The notes under the pieces: model-generated
What the model saw: the letters and a program-made list of their open reading frames with translations, nothing else
Told to the model about the DNA's origin: nothing
The model's database searches: none
Source: an uncultured Chthoniobacterales bacterium
GTDB lineage: Bacteria; Verrucomicrobiota; Verrucomicrobiia; Chthoniobacterales; CAKUMP01
Length of the DNA stretch: 21,161 nt
Direction: 5' to 3'
Assembly (NCBI GenBank): GCA_934667795.1
Contig: CAKUMP010000011.1
Coordinates: 1 to 21,161 of the forward strand
Translations under genes and position numbers: made by a program
Shown here: one piece after another, positions 15,262-20,546 of the stretch
How the letters are laid out: each line of letters opens with the position of its first letter
Position numbering within the stretch: position 1 is the stretch's first letter

Positions 15262-15783
15262 TTAAAAAAATCTATCTATCTTCTGGGACGCAGGGTTCCA
15301 GGAGGGTTCATTTTCCACACAGCGTTTGGGAGTGGGAGCAGGTGAGTCCGGCGAGTCGTCCGCGCGACGAATTTCCCACCAGCACTGACCGCAATGATTA
15401 TGCGCATGGGTCACCGCATATCCCGCATCCTTCATCAAGGGGCCAACCCATCCTATGCAGTGATCACAATAATCATGATATTGTTCCAGATTATTTCGAA
15501 GTAAAAATCCTTTGGATGGACAATCATGCATATCGCAGCGAAGAATCCCTTCTCCGGGCGTCAGTGTAAATTCCTGACTCGGGGACTCTTCCAATAACGT
15601 ATGCCCCCAGTATTCCAGCATCCCGTCAAACCCTTTCTCCTGGATCAATGCCGTGGCATGTTGCTGACTGTCCTGATAAATCGCTTCTTCCCAATATTGC
15701 TGCACAAGTGATTCTCCCCCTTGCTGGCGCAGCCACTCAAAGGTCCATTCGTAATGTGCACAAAAATCGTAAGTTCCAATCAT
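15262..15783 (-). CDS. Cys/His-rich protein, ATC-hydrolase-like, paralogue 2
   Basis: A 173-residue soluble protein that I do not recognise with certainty. It is a paralogue of the gene just upstream: both have an N-terminal helix with [TF]-[FR]-W-[LM]-RQ, a central W....G...YW segment, then CP..., C.HC and a C-terminal Gly/Cys/His block. Here the Cys/His residues are C83, C88 (HDCP), C106 and C109 (DYCDHC), and H127, H130, C131 and C134 (HAHNHCGQC), enough for one or two metal sites. The pattern recalls the L-2-amino-thiazoline-4-carboxylate hydrolase-like superfamily. The frame is open upstream to 15993, but ATG 15783 (MIGTYDF) overlaps the upstream stop by four bases (ATGA) and gives a length equal to the paralogue, so I use it. 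The tail after about 140 is polar and proline-rich. Confidence 0.72.
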   Translation of the reverse strand: MIGTYDFCAHYEWTFEWLRQQGGESLVQQYWEEAIYQDSQQHATALIQEKGFDGMLEYWGHTLLEESPSQEFTLTPGEGILRCDMHDCPSKGFLLRNNLEQYHDYCDHCIGWVGPLMKDAGYAVTHAHNHCGQCWWEIRRADDSPDSPAPTPKRCVENEPSWNPASQKIDRFF

Positions 15784-16301
15784 GATACCCGTTTGATTTT
15801 TTGAAAATCCTGAGGTGGAACCGATGTTTCCTTGAGGTAGTAATGATGCACACAACTCCCATCTCCGCCCTCCAGACGCATCTGCATTTGTCCGGACGCT
15901 TCCGCCCGGGCTTGCCCCAAATAATAACAATGCTGACAAAACTCCGGCACAATGCGTCGATTGTGTTTCTTCAAATGCTGAATCGCCGGACATGTCTGTA
16001 CATGGATTTCCACTTTTTCAGGAAGTTGACGTACTTCCACTTCCGCCCCCGGCTCTGCCGAGAAAAAATCCCGCCAGTAATCTGCAACAGCAGAAAGCCC
16101 TCCTTTTTTCCATTGCCGATTCACAGGCTCATAATATCCACGTCCCAATTGCTGAAGATATTCTACCCATTTCTCCACTCCTAACCTCTGACGCATCCAG
16201 CGAAAAGTCGCATTAATGGCAAAATAAAAATCAGCCGCCCCTTGAGGCTTTGTGTCCCTATAGGGTAAATGAGGATGAAATGATGGGGCAGGTTTACTCA
16301 T
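15780..16301 (-). CDS. Cys/His-rich protein, ATC-hydrolase-like, paralogue 1
   Basis: A 173-residue soluble protein of uncertain function. The order FYFAINATFRWMRQRLG (26-42), a GLSAVADYWRDFF helix (68-80), TCP (C104), EFCQHCYYLGQA (C122, H124, C125) and GGDGSCVHHY (C150, H152, H153) resembles the L-2-amino-thiazoline-4-carboxylic acid hydrolase-like family, where a CP, a later Cys and a G-D-x-C block near the C-terminus recur. It is linked by ATGA overlaps both to the DapA-like gene upstream and to its own paralogue downstream, so the three proteins are probably made together and the two paralogues may form a heteromer. Only the resemblance and the linkage are visible; any hydrolase reaction is inference. 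Confidence 0.75.
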   Translation of the reverse strand: MSKPAPSFHPHLPYRDTKPQGAADFYFAINATFRWMRQRLGVEKWVEYLQQLGRGYYEPVNRQWKKGGLSAVADYWRDFFSAEPGAEVEVRQLPEKVEIHVQTCPAIQHLKKHNRRIVPEFCQHCYYLGQARAEASGQMQMRLEGGDGSCVHHYYLKETSVPPQDFQKIKRVS

Positions 16302-17248
16302 AATGATTCCACCGCTTGCGGATACAAATCGGCAAAATATTTTTCCGGATCATCTTCAAAAATCTGATCAATAGCAGACTTGGTTTCTTCATTTAACGGG
16401 AAATGCAAAAAGGATTCCGTCGTGGAAAAAATCCCCATTTTAATAAGTAAATATTTTAACCCCGTCAGCCAGCAATGCAGATCTTTAGAACCATACACTT
16501 TCCACATCAGCTCATTCATTCGATTCTGGATTTCCTCCGCAAGTACCTCATTAGCATCCTCAAGTGCATCTATAAGCCGTTGTGCCATGGGTGCATTAAA
16601 AATAGCACCTCCTAACATCAAGCCGTCATAGCCGGACTTAAGATAATTTACACAATCAAACTCATTTCCATTCATTAAGCGTAACTCAGGCCGGCTATCG
16701 CGGGCCTGCAGTGCAATTTTCTGCCGCACCGGATCTCCGGAACTGTCTTTAACCCATTTTATTTTCGGATGTTGATAAATTTCTTTTAATTGTTCTTCAG
16801 GAAGAAAATACCGCTGATGTTTTCCAAGATCATAAAACCCGACGGGTAACGGGGATGCTTCTACCACTTTGAGATAAAAACGAAGCAGGTTTTCCGGCGT
16901 AGCATTAATCAAAAAAAATGGTCCACTGATAATCACTAAATCAACGCCGGCCTCCTGTGCAATGCGCGCTTTGTCCAGCGCCTGCTCAGCCGAATTGGAA
17001 GTAATATTTGCAGCCAGCGGAAAACGTCCTCCTGTCGCTTGCACAGACATACGTAAAAGATCCCGAAAATGCTGCTCACGCATCCAGGGTCCTTCACCAC
17101 ATGTTCCAGCCAGAAATATCCCATCCACTCCTGATCGAAAATGGTGCTCTATCATTTTCTCCACCGCCACCGCATCCACCTCCCCCTTTAAAAAAGGCGT
17201 AGGCGTAGCGGACCAGATCAACCGTTCCTGTCTATTTGAAAATCCCAT
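16298..17248 (-). CDS. DapA/NanA-family lyase or aldolase
   Basis: A 316-residue (beta/alpha)8 Schiff-base enzyme of the dihydrodipicolinate synthase/N-acetylneuraminate lyase family. The Schiff-base Lys is K167 in KWVKDSSGD, the family Tyr is Y139 in VGFYDLGKH, and the pyruvate-binding loop is GTCGEG (48-53). The usual G-[TS]-T-G-E has Cys instead of the second Thr, and the usual Y-N-x-P-x-x-[TS]-G is replaced by YDLGKH. It is therefore probably neither a normal DapA nor a classic NanA, but a relative acting on another 2-keto acid, perhaps from a sugar. I chose ATG 17248 (MGFSNRQERLIW), with AGGA ten bases upstream, because a start at 17293 would overlap the operator. It heads a three-gene operon and lies under dyad site B. 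Confidence 0.82.
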   Translation of the reverse strand: MGFSNRQERLIWSATPTPFLKGEVDAVAVEKMIEHHFRSGVDGIFLAGTCGEGPWMREQHFRDLLRMSVQATGGRFPLAANITSNSAEQALDKARIAQEAGVDLVIISGPFFLINATPENLLRFYLKVVEASPLPVGFYDLGKHQRYFLPEEQLKEIYQHPKIKWVKDSSGDPVRQKIALQARDSRPELRLMNGNEFDCVNYLKSGYDGLMLGGAIFNAPMAQRLIDALEDANEVLAEEIQNRMNELMWKVYGSKDLHCWLTGLKYLLIKMGIFSTTESFLHFPLNEETKSAIDQIFEDDPEKYFADLYPQAVESL

Positions 17249-17291
17249 GCTGACAACATCCTGCGAAATATAAATACATTCAACCAGGAAC

Positions 17292-17316
17292 AACAGGTAA
17301 CTTTTGTTTACCTGTT
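17292..17316. promoter_or_regulatory. Putative GntR/LacI operator, site B
   Basis: A perfect dyad, AACAGGTAA-N7-TTACCTGTT, 44 bases upstream of the DapA-like start. It matches site A (11704-11728) at 23 of 25 bases including the spacer, except the centre-left base. On the - strand the arm nearest the gene is followed by GTTGTTC and then TATATT, so binding would overlap a plausible -35 region. This suggests repression by the GntR/LacI protein encoded at 11858-12949. Confidence 0.7.
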
Positions 17317-17324
17317 AAAATTTC

Positions 17325-17352
17325 AGGAGTGCGGTGACACGTCACCCGGAAG
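17325..17352. repeat. Degenerate GGAGTGCGG-type palindromic repeat
   Basis: GGAGTGCGG leads into GGTGAC-AC-GTCACC (17333-17346), a 6-bp hairpin, then CCGGAAG. The leader matches the palindromic repeats at 17657, 17747 and 20178, but the right flank is altered. It lies just beyond operator B. Membership of the same repeat family is likely, not certain. Confidence 0.4.
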
Positions 17353-17378
17353 AACTTATTCCTTCAAAGATATTGTAA

Positions 17379-17558
17379 AACCCTCAAAAATATAGATCCG
17401 TATTGCTACCCAAATACAAACGTATTAATAAATTTACTAAATATCTTTTTGAAGACATCTATTCCTGGGCTGGAGAAATTCGTACTTGCGACATTTCCAA
17501 GAGAGGAGGAGACCCAGTTCGTCTTACGAAAATCCTGGAAAGTTGCGCTGGCCTGTAG
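17379..17558 (+). pseudogene. Fic-domain gene remnant
   Basis: An open stretch between stops at 17376 and 17556 encodes INKFTKYLFEDIYSWAGEIR followed by TCDISKRGGDPVRLT. That is the conserved N-terminal part of Fic/Doc AMP-transferase domains (LF.DIY.WAGE.R...ISK). There is no upstream Fic sequence beyond about 15 residues, no ATG start, and the catalytic HPFxxGNGR part is missing, so this is a fragment of a former toxin-like gene. Palindromic repeats follow it. Confidence 0.6.
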
Positions 17559-17656
17559 AAAAAATTCGGGAGGCTGGCGCGAATGCGTCGGCATTGGAGT
17601 TTGGACATTTGAATTACTCTGGCATGTCAGAGAGTTTTCCCACCACGCGGGAAGAA

Positions 17657-17686
17657 TTTGGAGTGCGGGGCTCTGCACCGCTTTGG
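17657..17686 (+). repeat. GGAGTGCGG...CCGCTTTGG palindromic repeat, copy 1
   Basis: TTTGGAGTGCGG and CACCGCTTTGG flank a short hairpin. It is the most diverged of the three clear copies; outer stem GCGG/CCGC is kept with one internal mismatch. Confidence 0.65.
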
Positions 17687-17746
17687 TTCGAATGACGTTT
17701 GAGTTTCGCCATGCAATGGTTGTTCGTACATCCCATTCGCTATGAT

Positions 17747-17780
17747 CCAAAGCGGCGGGAACCGCCGCACTCCAAATACG
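17747..17780 (-). repeat. GGAGTGCGG...CCGCTTTGG palindromic repeat, copy 2
   Basis: Read on the - strand it runs CGTATTTGGAGTGCGG, then a hairpin GCGGCGG-TTC-CCGCCGC, then TTTGG. It differs from the copy at 20178-20211 at only two of 34 positions, both in or next to the loop. Its orientation is opposite to copy 1, 60 bases away. Confidence 0.8.
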
Positions 17781-17959
17781 CCCATCCCATTCGGAAACTA
17801 AGAAAATAGCGCGACATATTGTCCGAGAGGAAATGCTGCGTAAAATGCCATGGCCGCGGTAGCGCATAAATGATCCAACGGTACGTTGACGCACTCCTGA
17901 ATATGCTTTTCTCATAAAAATTTCGTGTTAGGATAGGGGATTCATACAACTTTTATTTT

Positions 17960-18859
17960 ATGCAATTTATTGGTAATTTAGTTCATCTGAGTTTCAACAT
18001 GTGGGAAGAGGAAGAGGCACCTGTTGATATTTTCCGCAAGGCCAGAAGTGTTCTGGGGTTTGATGAAACTTTGTGGGAAGAAATGACAGAACAAATGGCA
18101 GCCTCAGGTTTTACCGCGGTGGTGCTGGATCTGGGCGACGGAATTGCTTACCGATCGCATCCGGAAATTGCGATGAAAAATGCATGGACTCCGGAACGCT
18201 TGAACAAGGAAGTCCATCGCCTCCGAAAAATGGGACTCGAACTCCTGCCGAAACTTAATTTTTCAACCGGACATGATGCCTGGCTTAAGGAATATTCTCG
18301 CTGCGTTTCTACTCCCCAATATTATCAGGTATGCTCCGACCTGATTGCGGAAGTCTGCGAAATTATGGAAAAACCACGCTTTTTCCATTTAGGAATGGAT
18401 GAGGAAACCGCTGAACATCAAAGAAATTATTTGTATGTGGTGATACGTCAGCACCAGTTGTTTTGGCAGGATTTAAACTGGCTGGCAGCTCAGGTCGAAA
18501 GACATGGTGTCCGTCCATGGATCTGGTCAGATGCTATCTGGAAACATGAAAAGCCGTTTCTCCAGGAAGTTCCAAAATCGATCTTACAAAGCAACTGGTT
18601 TTACGGGACAGAATTCGAGCCGCCACACCCACGCGTACAGGCATACCAGATACTGAATCAACACGGCTACGACCAGATCCCCACATGCAGCAACTGGAGT
18701 AATGATACCAATATCGCACAAACGGTAGAATGGAGCCGGAAAGAAATCCATCCCGACCATTTGTCAGGATTCCTGATCGCCCCTTGGCGCCCCACGCTTC
18801 CGGAATGGCGAGAAAAACATCTGCAGGCCATCGAACAAATGCGACTGGCTTTGCTGTAG
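17960..18859 (+). CDS. GH20-like TIM-barrel protein
   Basis: A 299-residue protein without a signal peptide, resembling the catalytic barrel of family 20 beta-hexosaminidases. FHLGMDEET (142-150) corresponds to the H-x-G-x-DE motif, with D147-E148 as the candidate polarising Asp and acid Glu. Upstream segments GFTAVVLDLGDGIAYRSHPE and MGLELLPKLNFSTGHDAW look like barrel strands 2 and 3, and PWIWSDAIWK and FLIAPWRPTLPEWREKH like the last strands with active-site Trp residues. It is shorter than true GH20 enzymes and lacks their N-terminal domain, as do many PVC relatives of unknown substrate. The start is ATG 17960 (MQFIGNLVHLSFNMW); AGGGGA lies too far upstream to settle it. It stands alone on the + strand, opposite to the DapA operon. 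Confidence 0.7.
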   Translation: MQFIGNLVHLSFNMWEEEEAPVDIFRKARSVLGFDETLWEEMTEQMAASGFTAVVLDLGDGIAYRSHPEIAMKNAWTPERLNKEVHRLRKMGLELLPKLNFSTGHDAWLKEYSRCVSTPQYYQVCSDLIAEVCEIMEKPRFFHLGMDEETAEHQRNYLYVVIRQHQLFWQDLNWLAAQVERHGVRPWIWSDAIWKHEKPFLQEVPKSILQSNWFYGTEFEPPHPRVQAYQILNQHGYDQIPTCSNWSNDTNIAQTVEWSRKEIHPDHLSGFLIAPWRPTLPEWREKHLQAIEQMRLALL

Positions 18860-18877
18860 AGGTACAGTGACGGAAGT

Positions 18878-18957
18878 GTTTCACGCAAAGCACGCAAGGG
18901 TCGCTAAGGACTTTTATATGCCGCGAAAAACGCGGAAATTTAAGGATAGAAACCTTC
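18878..18957. repeat. Dispersed repeat module X, copy 1
   Basis: An 80-base stretch starting GTTTCACGCAAAG and ending TTTAAGGATAGAAACCTTC. It aligns by eye, at about 80 percent identity with a few single-base gaps, to 20292-20372. Confidence 0.7.
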
Positions 18958-19019
18958 GTGTGAAATATGAGACCAGGTGCGTTACTACGGTTTTTAAACC
19001 TCACACGAAGCCACGAAGG

Positions 19020-19070
19020 CACGAAGATTTTTTAGAGAAAACTAAGGCAAAGAACAATGGGATAGGACGC
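19020..19070. repeat. Dispersed repeat module Y, copy 1
   Basis: CACGAAGATTTTTTAGAG followed by TAAGGCAAAGAACAATGGG; related to 20232-20282. In this spacer Y follows X, whereas in the other spacer it precedes X. Confidence 0.6.
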
Positions 19071-19221
19071 TTTTTGAAGCAGGATTTACGTGAAGAAAGA
19101 TTTATAAAAATCCAGAAATTCTTCGTGGCTTTGCGCCTTCGTGTGAGATAATTCTTCCAGCGTGTCCCACCGCACCCTTCTCCGCGTTACCCATTTTAAA
19201 AATAGCTTCGTGTGAAACAGG

Positions 19222-19776
19222 TTATCCTGTTTTTCTTTTCGTATTCCAGGGCATGCGTGCAAGCAGCATTCCCATTCCACAGGTGTCGGTAATCCCGGCA
19301 AAAATTAACCCGGCTCCCACAAAACCACTTAATAGGATCCATGCCGGATGTAACAGAAAGGACAACACCGCTCCCGCCAGCACCAGACCCCCTGCTCCTA
19401 TACGCACCTGACGCTCCAGCGAAATCATTTTCTCCCCCCGGTTCAATGGCAAATCTTCACGCATCCATGCCTGAAGCCCACCTTCCAAAATGCAAAGATT
19501 CGTCATCCCACTCGCCAAAAGCTTCTCCGCCGCTTTCTTCGCTCGCCCGCCGGAACGACATATCAATACACACGCTTCCTTCCCCTCCGCTAATCGCGCA
19601 ACTTCCCCCACTTCCATCTCACTGATCGGACGCAAAATCGCTCCCTCTATATGACTCTCTTCATACTCCGCAGGCGTACTCACATCCACTAATAATAACC
19701 TCTCCACACCCGCTTGTACCTCCGCAGGACTTAACCCACGAACCATTATTTCTATACTTGCAGAACTCGTTTTCAT
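19222..19776 (-). CDS. Membrane-anchored rhodanese (YgaP-like)
   Basis: A 184-residue sulfurtransferase with a membrane tail. Residues 12-112 are a rhodanese domain: LLLVDVSTPAEYEESHIEGA, then the active-site loop CRSGGR (73-78) with C73 as persulfide carrier, then ILEGGLQAW. Residues about 118-175 are a DUF2892-type region with two hydrophobic helices (IGAGGLVLAGAVLSFLL and WILLSGFVGAGLIFAG) and the conserved DTCGMGMLLARMPWN end. This is the domain order of Escherichia coli YgaP. The gene is divergent from an ArsR regulator with 34 bases between starts, which suggests control by sulfur or redox state. Its TAA stop falls inside a small hairpin at 19215-19232. Confidence 0.88.
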   Translation of the reverse strand: MKTSSASIEIMVRGLSPAEVQAGVERLLLVDVSTPAEYEESHIEGAILRPISEMEVGEVARLAEGKEACVLICRSGGRAKKAAEKLLASGMTNLCILEGGLQAWMREDLPLNRGEKMISLERQVRIGAGGLVLAGAVLSFLLHPAWILLSGFVGAGLIFAGITDTCGMGMLLARMPWNTKRKTG

Positions 19777-19810
19777 TTGTTAACATAACACTATATCACT
19801 AATCAGTAGT
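19777..19810. promoter_or_regulatory. Divergent rhodanese/ArsR promoter spacer
   Basis: Only 34 bases separate the two starts, so both promoters and any ArsR operator must lie here or run into the genes. The 8-bp palindrome TGTTAACA (19778-19785) and an imperfect dyad ACTAATCAGT near 19798-19807 are candidates. Neither is decisive. Confidence 0.3.
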
Positions 19811-20155
19811 ATGCAAGAGAAAATTAAACAAATCATGTCTGATGCGCAGGTTGAAGAAGTTGCGCGACTTTTTTCGGTACTTGCGGAGTCATCGCGTTTA
19901 AAACTGCTCCGTACGTTGATGGCTGGACCGATGACGGTGGGTGAATTAGTGGAAGCGACAGGAATGAAGCAAGGAAATGTATCGAAACAGTTGGGAATAC
20001 TTTTGGATGTACGCTTTGTTGCCAGAGAAAAGGACGGGAATTTCGCACGTTATTCAATCGTGGATCCCAAACTCTTTACCCTGTGCGAACTGATGTGCGG
20101 CCGAATAGAAGAAGAAGCAAGAAGAAGACTTGACCAGTTGACAGTTGACAACTGA
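19811..20155 (+). CDS. ArsR-family transcriptional regulator
   Basis: A 114-residue winged-helix repressor. RLFSVLAESSRLKLLRTLM (19-37) is the ArsR helix pair, MTVGELVEATGMKQGNVSKQ with LGILLDVRFV is the recognition helix and turn, and REKDGNFARYSI is the wing. The C-terminal LFTLCELMC holds the only two Cys residues, C92 and C96. ArsR proteins with nearby Cys pairs can sense sulfane sulfur or thiophilic metals, and the divergent rhodanese fits a sulfur-responsive role, but a four-residue spacing in one helix is not the classical BigR arrangement. ATG 19835 (MSDAQVEEV) is an alternative start. The last codons (LTVDN-stop) are written in TTGACAG-type heptamers. Confidence 0.88.
   Translation: MQEKIKQIMSDAQVEEVARLFSVLAESSRLKLLRTLMAGPMTVGELVEATGMKQGNVSKQLGILLDVRFVAREKDGNFARYSIVDPKLFTLCELMCGRIEEEARRRLDQLTVDN
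20138..20151 (+). repeat. Tandem heptamer array, TTGACAG type
   Basis: Two units TTGACAG and TTGACAA, preceded by a diverged TTGACCAG, cover the last codons of the ArsR gene; its TGA follows at once. Same orientation relative to the gene as in the other two arrays. Confidence 0.75.
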
Positions 20156-20177
20156 AGAGTCTGGGGGTGCGCATTAC

Positions 20178-20211
20178 CGTATTTGGAGTGCGGCGATTTC
20201 CGCCGCTTTGG
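20178..20211 (+). repeat. GGAGTGCGG...CCGCTTTGG palindromic repeat, copy 3
   Basis: CGTATTTGGAGTGCGG, hairpin GCGGCG-ATTTC-CGCCGC, then TTTGG. Thirty-two of 34 positions match the reverse complement of 17747-17780. Confidence 0.8.
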
Positions 20212-20231
20212 ATTGAGCAAGATGCCGCTGA

Positions 20232-20282
20232 CACGAAGATTTTTTTAGGGAAGATAAGGTAAAGAACAGTGAGGTGGGGCTC
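20232..20282. repeat. Dispersed repeat module Y, copy 2
   Basis: CACGAAGATTTTTTTAGGG followed by TAAGGTAAAGAACAGTGAGG; related to 19020-19070. Here it precedes module X. Confidence 0.6.
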
Positions 20283-20291
20283 CCGAGAAAG

Positions 20292-20372
20292 GTTTCACGC
20301 AAAGGACGCCAGGGTCGCAAAGGATTTTTTAAGCCGCGGAAGAACGCAGAAATTTAAGGACAAGAAACCTTC
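20292..20372. repeat. Dispersed repeat module X, copy 2
   Basis: An 81-base stretch starting GTTTCACGCAAAG and ending TTTAAGGACAAGAAACCTTC. It is the counterpart of 18878-18957. Confidence 0.7.
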
Positions 20373-20434
20373 TGCGCTTTTCTGCGAGTTCCGTGGCTAA
20401 TCCAGAAGTTCTTCGTGTAAGACCGATCCTTTCA

Positions 20435-20461
20435 GCCGACGGGGACGTCGGCGCTCCCAGG
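20435..20461. repeat. GCCGACG palindromic repeat, copy 3 (inverted)
   Basis: Exact reverse complement of 15152-15178 over 27 bases, with a GCCGACG-GGGA-CGTCGGC hairpin followed by GCTCCCAGG. The exact match over 5 kb marks a recently active or conserved element. Confidence 0.85.
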
Positions 20462-20518
20462 GTCGCAAAGTTTTTTTTGCCACGGAATTTTTGAGCTTTT
20501 TCGCCCCTGCGCCACCAA

Positions 20519-20546
20519 CTGTCAACTGTCCCCTGTCAACTGTCCT
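20519..20546 (-). repeat. Tandem heptamer array, TTGACAG type
   Basis: On the - strand four units read roughly GGACAG, TTGACAG, GGGACAG and TTGACAG. The stop codon of the PEP-CTERM gene (20536-20538) and its last two codons (D, S) lie inside the array. Confidence 0.8.

Larger units (their letters stand above)
17559..17959. other. Repeat-bearing spacer without a supported gene
   Basis: After the Fic remnant this 400-base stretch holds two palindromic repeats in opposite orientation (17657-17686 and 17747-17780) and a repeated GAATGGGATG around them. Open frames exist on both strands, but their translations run through the palindromes and resemble no protein I know. The last 60 bases should hold the promoter of the GH20-like gene; I cannot pick out a convincing one. 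Confidence 0.5.
18860..19221. other. Convergent spacer made of degenerate repeats
   Basis: The 362 bases between the GH20-like gene and the rhodanese gene consist largely of CACGAAG- and CACGCAAAG-type repeat modules (18878-18957, 19020-19070 and a short one near 19111-19127), each with a relative in the spacer at 20156-20535. A 94-codon open frame crosses it, but its translation is basic and repeat-derived. A weak hairpin at 19215-19232 with a T-rich flank could end + strand transcription. Confidence 0.55.
20156..20535. other. Convergent spacer made of repeats
   Basis: The 380 bases between the ArsR gene and the PEP-CTERM gene contain, in order: a GGAGTGCGG palindrome (20178-20211), module Y (20232-20282), module X (20292-20372), a short TCCAGAAGTTCTTCGTG piece (20401-20417), a GCCGACG hairpin (20435-20461), and a heptamer array overlapping the next gene's end. 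No gene is supported. Confidence 0.6.

Noticed and set aside
17406..17915. A 169-codon open frame on the - strand
   Set aside because: It runs through the Fic remnant and both palindromic repeats, and its product matches no family; it is an accident of repeat composition.
18019..18025. ACCTGTT half-site near the start of the GH20-like gene
   Set aside because: It is inside the coding sequence and has no partner arm; a 7-base match is expected by chance.
18867..19151. A 94-codon + strand open frame
   Set aside because: Its basic translation comes from dispersed repeat modules X and Y; no start signal and no domain.
19215..19232. AAACAGG-TTAT-CCTGTTT hairpin with a T-rich flank
   Set aside because: Its arms recall the operator half-sites, but the spacing is 4 instead of 11 bases between them and it sits over a stop codon. 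The stem is weak, so I do not claim it as operator or as a definite terminator.
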